From: Fasciola hepatica
Lineage: Eukaryota > Platyhelminthes > Trematoda > Plagiorchiida > Fasciolidae
DNA: 64,000 nt
Assembly (NCBI GenBank): GCA_948099385.1
Contig: CANUEZ040000180.1
Coordinates: forward strand, 2,357,001 to 2,421,000
Direction of reading: 5' to 3'
The notes beneath the pieces are model-generated. The model made no database searches. It saw only the letters and a program-made list of their open reading frames with translations, and had not been told where the DNA came from. Shown here piece by piece: positions 1 to 10,930 of the stretch; positions within the stretch are counted from its first letter, which is position 1, and each line of letters starts with the position of its first letter. A program made the position numbers and the translations under genes.

Positions 1-2745
1 GGTTTGATGAGAAGTATCGAAAAGACATCTGTACTCACCCATGTACATCTTTATTATTCCTTCTGCAGAATAGTTTTCTTTAATTTCCTACGGTCAATCT
101 ACGCCAGCTAATCGATGCTTTCCATGATCAACGCGAATGACCTTCATTTTCTCAGCAAATGCAGGTTTTTGCATTTGGTACTCTCACCAGAATCATGTTG
201 TTTTGTTTATTGTCTCCGTAATTACATGATTCCAGCCCAAGTGACTGCTGTTGTTGGTTGGATGAATCTAATGCACTTTGGTGCTGTCCCTATTCATTTT
301 AGGGACAATTCTTCAAAGTTAGCATATCTCTCCATGATTCTCTACTTAAGTACTTAATGTACCGCAAATTATGAGGTGCGCGTGGCATTGCAAAAGTGAC
401 ACAAGCAAACTGAGATAATAATTGCTATGTAAAAATCATATTTTTGTCATCAGAATTGTACCAATCGATGAATGAATAAATCTCTTTCGAAATGATGGAT
501 GATACACCTGCTTTTTTTCCAACAGATTTCGCTCTTCACATAAGTTTTCTGGCAAGTCACCACAATTGCCTCAACTGAAAACAGGACGGGAAAAGTATAT
601 GCGTGAGACCACATCGTTATTTGAGCGAAATGGGGAGAGTGTGAAGTCGGTTGATGTCAACAATTTTGCAGTGTGAGATGTGGAAATTTCGAACGCTCTC
701 ACATTCAGTGATTTCGAGACAGTCTGTGCATATCTGCTGCACCAAAATTGATCTAGGGAAGAAATTCTTCTCAGTAGCACTGAGGAAATTCGCCCAGGAT
801 ACGTCTGTGCAATATACAGACGGGGTTGGTAAGGGAAGCAGAAATGAGTTTGCAGAATTGAAGAGGTTGTCAAACACTTAAAAATTTCGATGCGGACACT
901 GTCCACAACCTGTGCTTGCTGTGCGATCCATTTCAGAGGTGCTTCAGTGAAGAAGGTGGGAGTTTGAAAAATTGAAGTTCTCACCTGCTTAATTTCAAGT
1001 GCTCAGGCTACTGGTAGTGTACAGTTGTCGTCGAAAATTTCAAACATCACGGATTTTCAAATTAATTTATAGCCTACATATAATATTGCGCCATAGTATA
1101 AACGGATTATGTTACCTGAAATGACCACTTCATGTATTTGTCCAATAATAGTATGCTAGTCCACTTTATTCTGAATGATGCATTTGAGCCTTTTAGACCT
1201 GGAGTCTATCAACATAGTTATCGGGCCACTAGTCTTTCTAAACCAAATTACGTGCATCACTTTCACCCCTAGAGTTCAATATAAAAAATGTATAATAGCT
1301 CATTTCTAAAAAAATAAAATAAACTCTGCAAAACGACCAAATCACGGTTGCTAAGGGGCAATTTCAAAAACAGAACCTCAGAATGTTCAGTAGTTCTTGA
1401 TACGACAAAAGCTTGAAGCAAATGAAAGCGTATGTCCACAGCTTTTAGGTTTTCAAAGTGTTTTAGCACATGACATGACGCGGTAGTCTAAAATATTGTA
1501 CCATTATGGCATAGTAACAGGAGTAAATGGAAAGGTAAAAAGATTATCTTACAGCAACAGAATCTTCCCAGAAGAAAAGCTGGCCCTACAGAATGGAAAC
1601 TTCGGTTTTTTTTGGGGTTTGACGGTTTCCTTGCTGTTCAGAGTATCACTGGAAATACTGACCCGAAAACGTTGACAAGTTTGACTTGAAGTATTCTATC
1701 GAAACCGACCTAATGACTTTTTTACCTGGAGGCTAAGGAATTGATTTTCTCTGGGACATTTTTTAGCCCAACTCACGTTTTCGCGAGCTCTACAAGTCTC
1801 ACCAAAGAACATACAAAGTAAATTTTCAGCCAGAACGGTTTTTCTTTCAGTTTCGGTTTATGTGAGATTGCAACAAGTGAACACCTTTGCTGGGTGTTAA
1901 ATACCGGCTTAGGACTGGCCGTAAGCAAATGCAGCCTCACCATTCTCCGCAATGACTTATTGGAATTTACCGGTAGTTCTTCTCATTGTATTAAATCAAA
2001 GCTGTTTGGGTGCTTCTTTTTATCTCAATTCAGAGATAACAATTATTCAAGTCGAATGCGCTGTTTTTACAGCCCATCGCGTATAGTTGGAACATCATGT
2101 TTACATGAATAATGCGAATAGACGTGTTCTCATTTACGGAAATATTCCGGGCAGCGTGTGCCACAGAAACACGCGACCTTTCTAGTTTACATCGCATGCT
2201 TTATCATCGGGAAAACAAAACAGATATACAAACGGACCTCACTCACGTGACCCTAGTGTCAAGGTCATGCATCTGAAACCTACTGACACTTTTTTTCCTT
2301 AGAGCCTACCACCAGCAGCGAATTTTCTAATGAGCCGCAAAATCAGACAGCAATCTCCAAATGTATTTACGTTCTTTTTGCTCCTCTCTGAGAGACACTT
2401 TAGAGGGATCAAAATTTATTTAATGATGAGGCTGACTACCTGTGGTGTATATTGCCCTCATAATTTTATCGATTATTCATGTTCGACGCTTTGCTTGTTT
2501 CGGGCACCTTAGCTTCAGGAAAATTTATCATGGTAACCAAGATCATACAATACCCAGTTCCCACGGATTGCTAAATAAATAAAGCTAACCATAATAATTT
2601 ATTTAGAATTTCATATCTCAGCCCTTTTTTACGACAATCTATTACAATCTCCGGAACAAGGAATTCACAGCGAAGAATATGATTCATTCACTGAATTTCC
2701 ACAATACCTTTTATCTCATCCCCGGTAAGTGTCATTTGACAGAGC
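1..2745. other. Unassigned intergenic sequence
   Basis: No protein family, tRNA-like box pair or long repeat was recognised here on either strand. Frames are short, the longest about 137 codons (571-984, minus), and its translation has no motif I know. Short A and T runs occur, for example near 1610. Diverged non-coding repeat sequence cannot be excluded by eye. Confidence 0.5.
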
Positions 2746-2791
2746 CCAGTGGACCATCTGCACCAAAGAAAACACCTATGCTTCATAGAAT

Positions 2792-2972
2792 GTGATTCGT
2801 CGTGCAGTATTAACGATCATCTCACCACTGAGAAGCATGGAAGCACTGTACAATTGTTTCATTCTTGTCAGAGATCATTAGTACTTCACATTCACCGAGC
2901 CCCCACGGGGACTGGAACCCGAGGTGAACGATTGTGAGCAGAACACCTAGCCACAGGGCTGGCTCTCAATGA
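2792..2972 (-). repeat. tRNA-derived SINE-like unit, family A, copy 1
   Basis: Read on the minus strand, this unit has a weak Pol III A-box-like segment at about 2945-2962 and a B-box-like segment at 2909-2920 (GGGTTCCAGTCCC on the minus strand, one base off the GGTTCGANTCC consensus). The whole segment aligns with 51088-51277, which has better boxes, including the shared stretches GGAAGCACTGTACA and GAGCCCCCACGGGGACT. Two dispersed copies with internal promoter boxes are what a tRNA-derived SINE looks like. The copy here is the more diverged one. Confidence 0.6.
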
Positions 2973-4315
2973 ACACATTACGCTTTGCTGTCTTGTTCCT
3001 CGACAAGACCCTTGCACACATCCCTTAGTACTTGTCGATATATAAGGAGCATCATTTGAAATCTCACTTGCGACCACTTGAATTTTTGCTGTCATTTGGG
3101 CATTGTCAAAAGAAGAATAAAAGTTTTGTAGATTTCCTTCCAAAAGACGGTATCTCAGCATGACTGTCACACTTATTCCAAGTGTCTACGAACCCATCAT
3201 GTTCAGTTATACCACGTATTATCACCTTCCTCACGACAGATACTATGTATCGTGTGGCAATTAGAGTGAGAAGATATTACGGGTTGACTGAGTTCAAATA
3301 GATTTATTCATCCAGTGGATCGATGACTTCACAAATTAAAATTGATGGCAACATAGCTGCCTCGAATTTGTCAAAAATTCGCGCCACTGTACTTGTTCGC
3401 TGAGTTTGAAGTGGGGTTTTAACGTTTTAACGTTCCATGTTTTATCCATAGTCATTTGAGTGATGTTATTGAGCGGAGCTTTGTTATCTGTGTATGATGA
3501 CTAACTATTTCAATGAGCCTATTATTCACAGCTCTGTGGATGACCGGAATAATAGAGAAATCTTTGAGAATTTGGCGACTGGTCTCCTATGTGAAAGAAA
3601 GGTAGACTTTCCAGGTTGTCTGGTCTGGTGGCACGTGGACTGACAAGTGAATAGCGTTACTGATTCTCTATCAACCTCCCGCTAAAGCTGTACACCTCTA
3701 GTCTTTGATCTTCACACTATGTATTTGAATCTCCATTTGTGGTTTTGGGAATGGTCCACTTTAAATAGCTTCCATACCACGGCAAACCGATCGACAGTCT
3801 AGTCAAACCAAGTAGTAAGTAGCTGCAAGTTCCAAACCTAGGCGCGACAGTGTTCCTCGGGCACTTGTTCGCAGCCTTGCTTGAATGGGTGAAGATAATC
3901 CACACTACGATCCAACGATTATGAGGGCGATTTTGTCATCATATTCTGGAGCACATGAACTCATTTCAGCCCATTCAAAGCATCATCATATTCCATGAAT
4001 TATTTTGTCGTCGCAGAGTGTGCTTGTTGCACGCATGCTGAAGGTGCATCGTTGAATGAACAGGTTGAGTTTCGTCCCGTTACTCATCCTCCTCTTCTGT
4101 ACTGGGTTTACGTATTGCACATATTCCTTCCAAGCCAACTGTGCTGATTCTTGTAAAATCTGTGCTGTTTCCGTCACTGTTCGTGCTGTCATCTCTAAGC
4201 CTGTTTTTATACCAATGTTTTTTGACATATTTCATAAAACAACACACTTAGATACGCGAACTTCAGCATTCACAATGGGAGAAGAGGGAATCCTTCCGTA
4301 CAAGTCTCGTCGCGA
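2973..4315. other. Unassigned intergenic sequence
   Basis: No recognisable coding or structural element. Several open frames of 60-93 codons overlap each other on both strands between 3.7 and 4.3 kb without motifs, which is expected by chance. Confidence 0.45.
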
Positions 4316-4830
4316 ACCACTCGTTAGCATAAACTGAAGCTTGGGTAGAAGGCCATAGCTTCATCGATATCCGGTCGATTTTCTTCCTGAATACTTTGTC
4401 GTTCAATCACATCAGTAGGTAGAGAATTCCAATGGTTTTCCCCCTCCGGGACAGGCGATAGGCTAACGGCAAACCAGCAGAACGCATCCTCATCAAAGCA
4501 CTTGATTGCCCCCGCACCGAACAAAGTCTCGTGAGTGGAAAGTCTGCCTGTGGGTCAGGCCTTCGATCGCTAACGCTGATGCGTCGGAACCGGATGAGAT
4601 TGCCACGCATCCACCGATGGATCTCTACCGTCAAGTCAGTCGCTTTTAGACGTCATTCATAGTCACTTCCGCATAGTCCAGAGTTGATATGAGTGGCGGC
4701 CCTATTCAATCTCTCAGAATTGGTCTATTCAGCAGCTGACCATATATACGCAGCTGTGTTGCCATACTCATGTAGAGGATGCACATTGGAAGAGTACAAG
4801 TACTGTTCTGCTCCAAGAAGTCTGATGATA
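4316..4830 (-). pseudogene. LINE reverse transcriptase C-terminal fragment (Jockey/CR1 type)
   Basis: Read from about 4830 downward, conceptual translation across frames gives the hallmarks of the region downstream of the RT domain in CR1/Jockey-type LINEs. These are a segment like LYSS.V.P..EYGNTAAY, then ERLNRAATHI...GL..SDYE (family form LERVQRAAT..GL...YE.RL), then RWMRGNLIRFRRI (family form YRRLRGDLI..YRI), a VRGQSSAL segment (LRGHS.KL in relatives), and finally HWNSLPTDVIE (family form WNSLP..VV). A stop interrupts the YE.RL part and at least one frameshift is needed. Only the C-terminus is present, as expected of a 5'-truncated LINE insertion followed by decay. No catalytic RT block is retained. 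The exact clade is not certain. Confidence 0.75.
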
Positions 4831-5275
4831 TAAATGTAATTTTATTGCATGCAATGTCACTGTATGTGTGAGTTTTAGTCGTCAAATGGAACAGAAATAA
4901 GATACATTCACCCATTTGTTGTCTATTTTTCTTGCTTTTGGATTATAAGCTATAAGTTATTGTTTCGGTCAGAAGTATTGTAGCTTTCGTTGTGAAATAA
5001 ATGGTATGAAGCTGCCAAATACACTGCAATGTTTCCCGACTGTTTCCTTGTTTTTGGTTGAGTCGTGAATCGACTGATGGAATAAATTGAAACATGCTTT
5101 TCCCGAAATAATCTTGAAAAGAAAACCCAGAGTTGCAATATAGCACGATTTATGTCCGGGACGATTTCGCTGCATCTCAACATGGTGCATACTGCAGAAC
5201 GATACTGTTTATATAAGTTCATGTAAAACCATTATGTTCGACAAATATAGGGAAAATTACAATAGTCAAGTTAAG

Positions 5276-5788
5276 TCACCATGGTAAAGATACATTAACA
5301 AAGAGCTGTTTCTGCTGACACAATATAGGTTTCCATCGATGTATGGCAATAGCTTCAGCAAACTTCAAAAGCCTAGTTTTTCTTGCCAAGTAAATGACCC
5401 GAAACGCAGTGCTTCGGTCAGCTGGGTGTTGCGTCATCAGAAGATGACGAGCGACGGCCGACGACAGAATCTTATGGTTTCGGACGTTGTCATTATGCTT
5501 TTGATCTGACCCTGATTGCATCACAAAAAGTTGTACCCAATTTGGATTGTGTTCAATCACTCGGTTACGTAACTGCAGCTCTGTTCGACCCACGTAGGTT
5601 GCTTCGCAACTACACTGAAAAAGGTAAATCAGATTCGATTTGGTGTACAGAGATGGACGTTGTTTCACCGAGGGTGTGGGGATCTTAGTCGTTCGATGAT
5701 CAATTTTGAGGTCAGCTGCATAATATGTCCGGGCAAGAGCTGAATAAATGTTTGATTGGTTCAATAAGCGACTCGAGTAAAAAGTCAT
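5276..5788 (-). pseudogene. Penelope-like element C-terminus with GIY-YIG endonuclease (PLE family A)
   Basis: This 170-codon open frame matches the end of a Penelope-like retroelement protein. The GIY-YIG nuclease core lies near codons 50-65, with YLFQCSCEATYVGRT (about 5585-5640). The CxC pair just before the second strand is typical of the zinc-binding endonuclease of PLEs. Downstream come SSAVARHLL and a FRVIYLARKTR segment, and the frame ends in LPW followed by a stop, as does the related copy at 44842-45282. The RT domain that should precede the nuclease is absent, so this is a 5'-truncated copy. The frame itself is intact over the endonuclease, although a truncated copy has no RT to work with. 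Family members in this window: 23640-23985, 44510-44611 and 44842-45282. Confidence 0.85.
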
Positions 5789-6135
5789 TGCTTATGAAAA
5801 TATCTATTTCAAATGAACATGGCCACAGAAAATCCTCATCTGGTGATTCATTACTTTGAAATCGGCTTGATTGGTGTACAATAGTAATTTTCGGACGTCA
5901 CACGTACACGTTCGATCAACGTGCTCTCAGTCGTCTCTTATCGAGTACGTCAATCACCCAGACGTTGCGTGTACGCTAACCTAATTTCTCATTGGCTGTT
6001 TCCTACTCCAAGGTCTGTTGACCTTCGCCTTTGTTGTTAATTATGTACCCGCACTAATCGCAGTTAGTCATGGTCAAAATACAATCTTCCGCTTACAGTG
6101 CGGTCGTTCCTCTTTGGGCCGGTGTGTATGTTCTG

Positions 6136-6183
6136 ATAAGTTTCCAATCTGGCCCAGATGAAATTCACAGAACACGACCACAC
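6136..6183 (-). repeat. Distal piece of the split 3' LTR
   Basis: These 48 bases align with 13206-13253 in the 5' LTR, sharing AATCT(A/G)GCCCAGATGA and CACAGAACAC(A/G)ACCACAC. The plus-strand left edge TGATAAGTT corresponds to TGAAAAGTT at 13206. Homology stops at the ACCACAC block, exactly where the PLE coding sequence begins. Confidence 0.65.
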
Positions 6184-6186
6184 TGC

Positions 6187-7578
6187 ACACCGCACAATTC
6201 TACGGATTACCCAAGATACACAAAGAAGGTATTCCACTCAGACACATCGTCTCCCTCCCTGGATCTCCAACATATAACTTGGCTAAAGAACTATGGAGAC
6301 GTTTGAAACCACTGATATGCGGATCAAATAACTCCGTAACCAAAGCGCAGCAGTTTTTGGAACGAATAAAAAACGTGACCATAGAAGAAGACGAAGTGAT
6401 GACTTCATTTGATGTCACTGCACTTTTTACTTTGATTGATTTGAACTTGGCAAAGAACATAACCAAAGAACTCCTTCAAGACCACTACCCAGACAAACGA
6501 CCAGAAGCCCAAACAACTTACGAACTGCTGGAAATGTGCCTATACACCTGTTTCAAATTTGATGGTGACGTGTACGAACAAATCAAAGGAACACCAATGG
6601 TTCACCAGTATCCGGATTTCTCGCTGAAGCTGTAATGCAGGCCCTGGAAAACATTGCATTACCAAGGATCCGGCCGAAACTTTGGGTCAGATATGTGGGT
6701 GACACTTTCGTCATCATAAAAAGCTCGGATATTAAAAACACACAAAAAACAATTAATAACATTTTCAACGACATTAAGTTCACCATGGAATCAGAGAACG
6801 ATGCAGAATTGGCTTTTTGGACGTGCTCGTGAAAAGAAATGCCGACGGCACACTGGAGACATCCGTGTATCGGAAACTAACACACACGGATCATACATTA
6901 AGCTTTCACAGCAATCACCCAAATCACCATAAAAGGTCATGCATTGGGACCGTGTTCACGAGAGCCATAACACACTGCAGCACAATTGAACTGAGAACGC
7001 AAGAAGAAAATTACCTCTTCAGAATGTTCCAGCGAAACGGATACCCAAGAAAATTCATAGGAAGAACCGTGTATGGGATGGATAGGAAAATAAACCAAAG
7101 GACACAACCAAACAGAAGGATCACACTACCATACATCAAAAAAGTCTCTGAAACAACTGCAAGACTGCTTCAATCCCAAGACAAAACAGTTGCCCACAGA
7201 CCAACCAAAACCATGAGAAAACTCATATCAAAACCAAAAGAACAAGTCAAAACCGAAGAAAGAAGAAACGTTATATACAAAGTCAAGGGTATGGACTGCG
7301 GCAAATGCTACATCGGTCAAACCGGGAGAAAAGTTGCCACTCGAATGCACGAGCATAAACTGGCCACAAAGAGACATGACCCATTCTCTCTCATATCCGT
7401 TCACGAGGATCAAGAAGGACACAAGTTCAATCTGGACGACGTCAAAATTTTGGATCAATCAACCACGAGGCACGCAAGGGAGTTTTTGGAAGCCTGGTGC
7501 TCTTCAAACAACTCAATCAATAGACATATTGAATTGGATCACGTGTACAGTCGGATGAAGAGCAGACAGTTGAACTAA
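6187..7578 (+). pseudogene. PLE family B polyprotein: RT plus GIY-YIG endonuclease, frameshifted
   Basis: Translation opens in the RT domain with FYGLPKIHKEGIPLR, a signature of PLE reverse transcriptases, followed by SPTYNLAKELWRRLK. FDVTALFT near 6410 is the motif A region, with its Asp kept. A frameshift near 6600 splits the block that should read GTPMGSPVSG. YVGDTFVII (about 6690-6715) is motif C, where the usual YVDD has lost one catalytic Asp to Gly. A second frameshift lies near 6825. The last frame (6817-7578, 253 codons) holds the linker and the GIY-YIG nuclease: VIYKVKGMDCGKCYIGQTGR at about 7270-7330, then RMHEHKLA, a LDDVKILD segment and a REFLEAW segment. The stop at 7576-7578 is the natural end. 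The polypeptide is inactive as an RT, though the nuclease frame is intact. Confidence 0.88.
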
Positions 7579-8299
7579 TCATGAATGTCAGAAGCGGAAT
7601 TAGTGAACAAAAATCACTCTACCCGTATTATTGAATCTGAGTTTTTACACTCACACATCTTCGGAACTGACTCGCCGAGAATTCAAATATCAAAAAATGG
7701 AAACAACAGGACAAAGCGAAAAGAATTCAAGTTCACCGAGCGGGACGTCAACCATTGTAACGGGCAAGGCGGATCTGGGTGAGTAGGCGAGATGACGATC
7801 GGTCTAAAATGAATCCGAGATAGACTCGGTGTTAGTATTTGGTAAACAAACACTGGGCCGACGTCCAACACACCGTTCTCAGGCCGCTCACACGCAGGAA
7901 GAACACAGACACCAGCAGAACGCGTATATTAGGCAAAAAGTGTATTAACATCCGGGACGCCGGGAGTCCCAGGGACAGGCGTAACACGAAAGGTAAGAAG
8001 AGATTCACTGGAGTTCAGTCTCGTTGGAAGGTTCTTGTGGGCCGGACTGGTTGGCATATAGGCCTGAAAGGTAATGGAACAGAGACAGCATATGGATCAA
8101 ACAATGGAAATGATAATGTCATATTCACATATTGGCCCTAAGAGAGCTAATGCCATTACACCGTCAAAGGTCAAATGTCAAGTTCTTCGAGGCGAAGCCG
8201 TAAAACAAACGTCGAGCCTTGGGCACAACGTCGTCTACGAAGCTCAAGGTCAGGACTAATGACAAACCTATAAATATAAAATATCACTGCCAACAGCGC
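7579..8299 (+). other. PLE family B 3' non-coding region
   Basis: About 720 bases between the PLE stop codon and the folded 3' tail. There is no coding signature. It is assigned to the PLE because it lies between the coding end and the 3' tail shared with the copy at 40.9-41.0 kb. In that copy the corresponding stretch is shorter, roughly 350 bases. Confidence 0.5.
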
Positions 8300-8360
8300 A
8301 CATGCACTGACGATATCACCTCGACTGGTGATGAAACGTTTGCGATCTAAACGCTTAGCT
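8300..8360 (+). ncRNA. Hammerhead-ribozyme-like motif in the PLE 3' tail (degraded)
   Basis: The order of elements is CTGACGA (8307-8313, matching the CUGANGA core box), a hairpin ATCACC-TCGACT-GGTGAT (8315-8332), GAAAC (8333-8337), and a second hairpin CGTTT-GCGATCT-AAACG (8337-8353). In a hammerhead the second hairpin would be helix III and would be followed by the cleavage triplet. Here the bases after AAACG are CTT, not the expected UH. One extra base sits between the core box and helix II, and helix I is not obvious. Hammerhead motifs are known in Penelope-like elements. The related copy at 40885-40935 has compensating features, so I read this as a decayed ribozyme. Activity is unlikely. 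Confidence 0.4.
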
Positions 8361-8431
8361 CAGCGATCAGAACATCATGGCAACCAAGAACCTGAGTTAC
8401 AACCAACACAAATATTTAAAACTATTGAAAC

Positions 8432-8530
8432 CTAGTGAATTCGAATCAAATAAAAAGTGCATGCTTCAATCCCTAAACTGCAGGACAAAGCGTACCGGAG
8501 GTCAACGGTCAACAGGACCATCTTTTCACA
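8432..8530 (-). repeat. Proximal piece of the split Gypsy 3' LTR
   Basis: These bases align with 13258-13360 of the 5' LTR, for example GAATCAAATAA(A/G)AAGTGCATG, then TACCGGAGGTCAA(C/A)GGTCAACA and GGACCATCT(T/G)TTCACA. On the minus strand the LTR would begin TGTGAA at 8530, next to the end of the integrase frame. Its distal part lies at 6136-6183 beyond the inserted PLE. Confidence 0.7.
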
Positions 8531-8579
8531 TTCTGACTGGCTTCTTAATATCTCCCTTCTTAATTGTTTAAAATTCGAA

Positions 8580-9690
8580 GCTGCTGAATTGTGGATTGAT
8601 CTGCAATGGTTGTGTGAACCTATTGTGATGTGGATATCTGCTTGAGGGGAACGATCGTTGTGTGGAGCAACCAAATCCAACCTGTGGGGTTGTATGGCTT
8701 GTGTTTGTGCTGTCTGTGTTGGGGTATCGTCTAACCACTCGTGTGAGCGACAATCGGTGTCGCGTTCAGCAAGTCCATTTTGACTGCATTTCTTTCGGAG
8801 CTAACTGGGTTGCCTGATCCACTGTTCTGTTCCGACTAGCAGCTAGTAAACAGCTTGTCCTATCTTTCCTGTTACCCTACCCGAAGTCCATGTAGGATGA
8901 CAGTGTCTGAAATCATTTACATAAACACTACCGCCTACTCTGAATCCACATTTATGCCCTTGCGATTGAACTTCCGGTTTCTCTAACTGCTTATCCTCTG
9001 CTAGAGGTTTAGGAAACATCACTTAGTACTTGGTCCTCAATTTCCGCCCAATGAAGCATTTGCTAGATGACACACTTCCTAGAACGTTCTGATCTGAAGT
9101 AATTCTATAAGTAAAAACAGGTTGACGACGTTGTCAAATCCATGTTCACTTGGATATTTTCGAATCTTTTTAGTGCATTAACAAATGGTTCTACTTGACC
9201 GTTTTATTGTGGATGGTATAGTGGAGTTCGTATGTGTACAATGCCATTCACTAAACAAAATCCGGGAAATTCCTCGGATTTAAATTGAGCATCATCATCT
9301 GAAACGAGTGTCCCCGGGAAACCTAATCTGCAGAATATGTCTGTCAGGTAACGAATCATTGACTGTCTAGTGGATCGCTATATGATGCCGACCTCTGGTC
9401 ACTTCGATTTAGAATCCACCAGAAGTAGGAAGTATAGCTCTCGAATAGGTCCAGCAAAATCAATATGGAAGCGGTTCCATGGTATTGATGTCGATTGCCA
9501 TGACTCTGGCTCAACTTGGGGTGGTAATTTTAAAACTGTTACACAATAGCTTGGCTCTCTAATCAACTGTTGGATGTCTTGGTCCCTAAAAGGCCAATAA
9601 AAGTGGCTGCTCGCCAAAGATTTCATTTCGTTTAACCCCTGATGTGCCTCATGAAATTGTCTCAAGATATCAAACCTCACCGATTTCAGG
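8580..9690 (-). pseudogene. Gypsy integrase, decayed
   Basis: Minus-strand translation from 9680 begins with the zinc-binding N-terminus. HEAHQGLNEMKSL and FYWPFRDQDIQQLI match the HHCC region, but the first Cys of the C-x2-C pair is gone (EPSYC). HIDFAGP follows, the start of the catalytic core with its first Asp, around 9440. After a break, the core continues with GFPGTLVSDDDAQFKSEEF (second Asp region), TPLYHP and NGQVEPF, which corresponds to the NG.VER block, around 9180-9310. A C-terminal VYVNDFRHCHPTW segment and a VGTEQW segment near 8830-8930 match the Mag-type integrase tail. Several stops and frameshifts break it. The end abuts the 3' LTR, as expected. Confidence 0.78.
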
Positions 9691-9959
9691 ATAACTATTC
9701 GTTCTCCGTAAAGAAAACAGTCATCTGTGATCGATAGCGAATCGCGTCATAAGAAGAACTCACGAATCGATGGTTCAGTGGTTTTATTTGATTTTCGCGC
9801 TTCAGGACATTTTTGATTCCATTGATGCCCTTGTCCTTATCAGTGGCATTCTTGATCGCGTCGACAGTTGTTGCTAGGCATGAAGTGATACTTACCAGCA
9901 CCTGCTGGACCTCTTTCTCAATGTTGATGGGAGCGGTAACCATTTCGCCATCCTTTTTT

Positions 9960-10460
9960 TTTCTGTGCCGATATTAACCGAGATAATGCATAGGCATGCC
10001 CATCTCCGAAGAGGATTTATGTTGAATTCGGAAGTAGTAACCCAACAAAATTGTAACCCTCCTTTGTAGGCTGCGCGTGATATGAACCGCTATACCATTC
10101 TTATTGTTGAAAACGGCTAGAAGCGGTTTGTGGTCGGTGTGGAAGATGAACTTCCGAGCTTCGATCCTTTTGTGGAATTTGTGTTTTGCGAAGATAATGG
10201 TCAAGGCCTCTTTCTCGATTTGACTATAATGACTTTCGGCAGAAGATAACGATCTGGAAGCGTGTGCGATAGCTTTTTAAGAAGCATCGGCTAATTGGTG
10301 CAGGATTACTGTTCTTGTGCCGTAACAAGAAGCATCTGCTGCTACAGTAATGTTAAGTAATGAATCCTCATATGTTAACAAAAAAGGAGACGACAAAATC
10401 TTTTTGATTGATTTAAAAGCACCTTGACAGTCATGTAATCTTTCCCGCTGACTAGAAGGG
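9960..10460 (-). pseudogene. Gypsy RNase H, decayed
   Basis: From 10460 downward: DCQGAFKSIKKIL, ITVAADASCYGTRTVI (the first catalytic Asp region of RNase H), AHASRSLSSAESHYSQIEKEAL (with the conserved Glu) and FIFHTDHKPLL (the conserved Asp of the HTDHKPL block). After that come a LQRR segment and a FRIQHKSS segment. The wording and order are those of the RNase H domain of Ty3/Gypsy pol. A stop lies near 10280 and the frame is lost after about 9975. It follows the RT on the minus strand, but the RT-RNase H junction is displaced by the segment at 10461-10930. Confidence 0.78.
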
Positions 10461-10930
10461 GGAATTAGTTACAGAAGACGTTCGGGAGCGGCTGGCGAAC
10501 GTGTCTCCTATCGGGTCTAGCAGCGAATACCAACGATATCCCCTCTATCGGACGAATAGAGAAGACGTAAGTCGGTTTACAGATGCGAGGTGTATTCTAT
10601 ATATCGTGGCACCGAAACAGTACCGATACGAGAAATACACCGAACGGAAAACGGAACGAAACGCGACGGCTATGCTGAGAGCGAACCGCGAGCGAACGAC
10701 CGAAAGTGAAAGTGATTTGAAACGAGGTCGACGGAAACCTCGGAAAAGTCAGTCCAGTAAAACGTAGGCAACCGGAGAACACTGAGGTCAATGTCAAACG
10801 TCAGAAAAGATCGTGGAGAAAATAGATCCAAAATGGTGTCCAGAAAATAGTCATTTTCTCAAAACGATCGAGGTCACTACATAGTTTGCTTAACGGAGCC
10901 CGAAGTATGCGCGTATCTGGTACAAACTAA
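10461..10930. other. CpG-rich segment interrupting the Gypsy pol
   Basis: This stretch separates the RT (ending VSYYN at about 10930) from the RNase H (resuming near 10460). It differs sharply from its surroundings: CG dinucleotides are dense between 10480 and 10770 and scarce in the flanking pol. The outer ends read AATTAGTTACAG (plus strand, 10464 on) and, on the opposite strand from 10935, AATTAGTTTGTAC, an 8-bp inverted terminal match. An open frame of 88 codons (10501-10767, plus) is rich in Arg, Glu and Lys and has no known motif. It may be a solo LTR, a small DNA transposon or a captured fragment. I cannot tell which. Confidence 0.5.

Larger units (their letters stand above)
6184..8431 (+). 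mobile_element. Penelope-like element, family B, 5'-truncated copy nested in a Gypsy LTR
   Basis: The copy starts inside the RT domain and runs through the GIY-YIG endonuclease to a non-coding 3' tail of about 850 bp. The right edge is set by two facts. The last 150 bases align with the tail of another copy ending near 41012, and Gypsy LTR sequence resumes at about 8432. The left edge is set by LTR homology ending at 6183. Starting abruptly within the coding sequence is what 5' truncation during target-primed reverse transcription produces. About 8 bp of LTR sequence appear to be missing at the junction. I could not define a clear target-site duplication. Confidence 0.7.

Noticed and set aside
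6136..6183. Reading this piece as the 5' part of the PLE
   Set aside because: It matches the Gypsy LTR at 13206-13253 better and carries a stop in the PLE frame.
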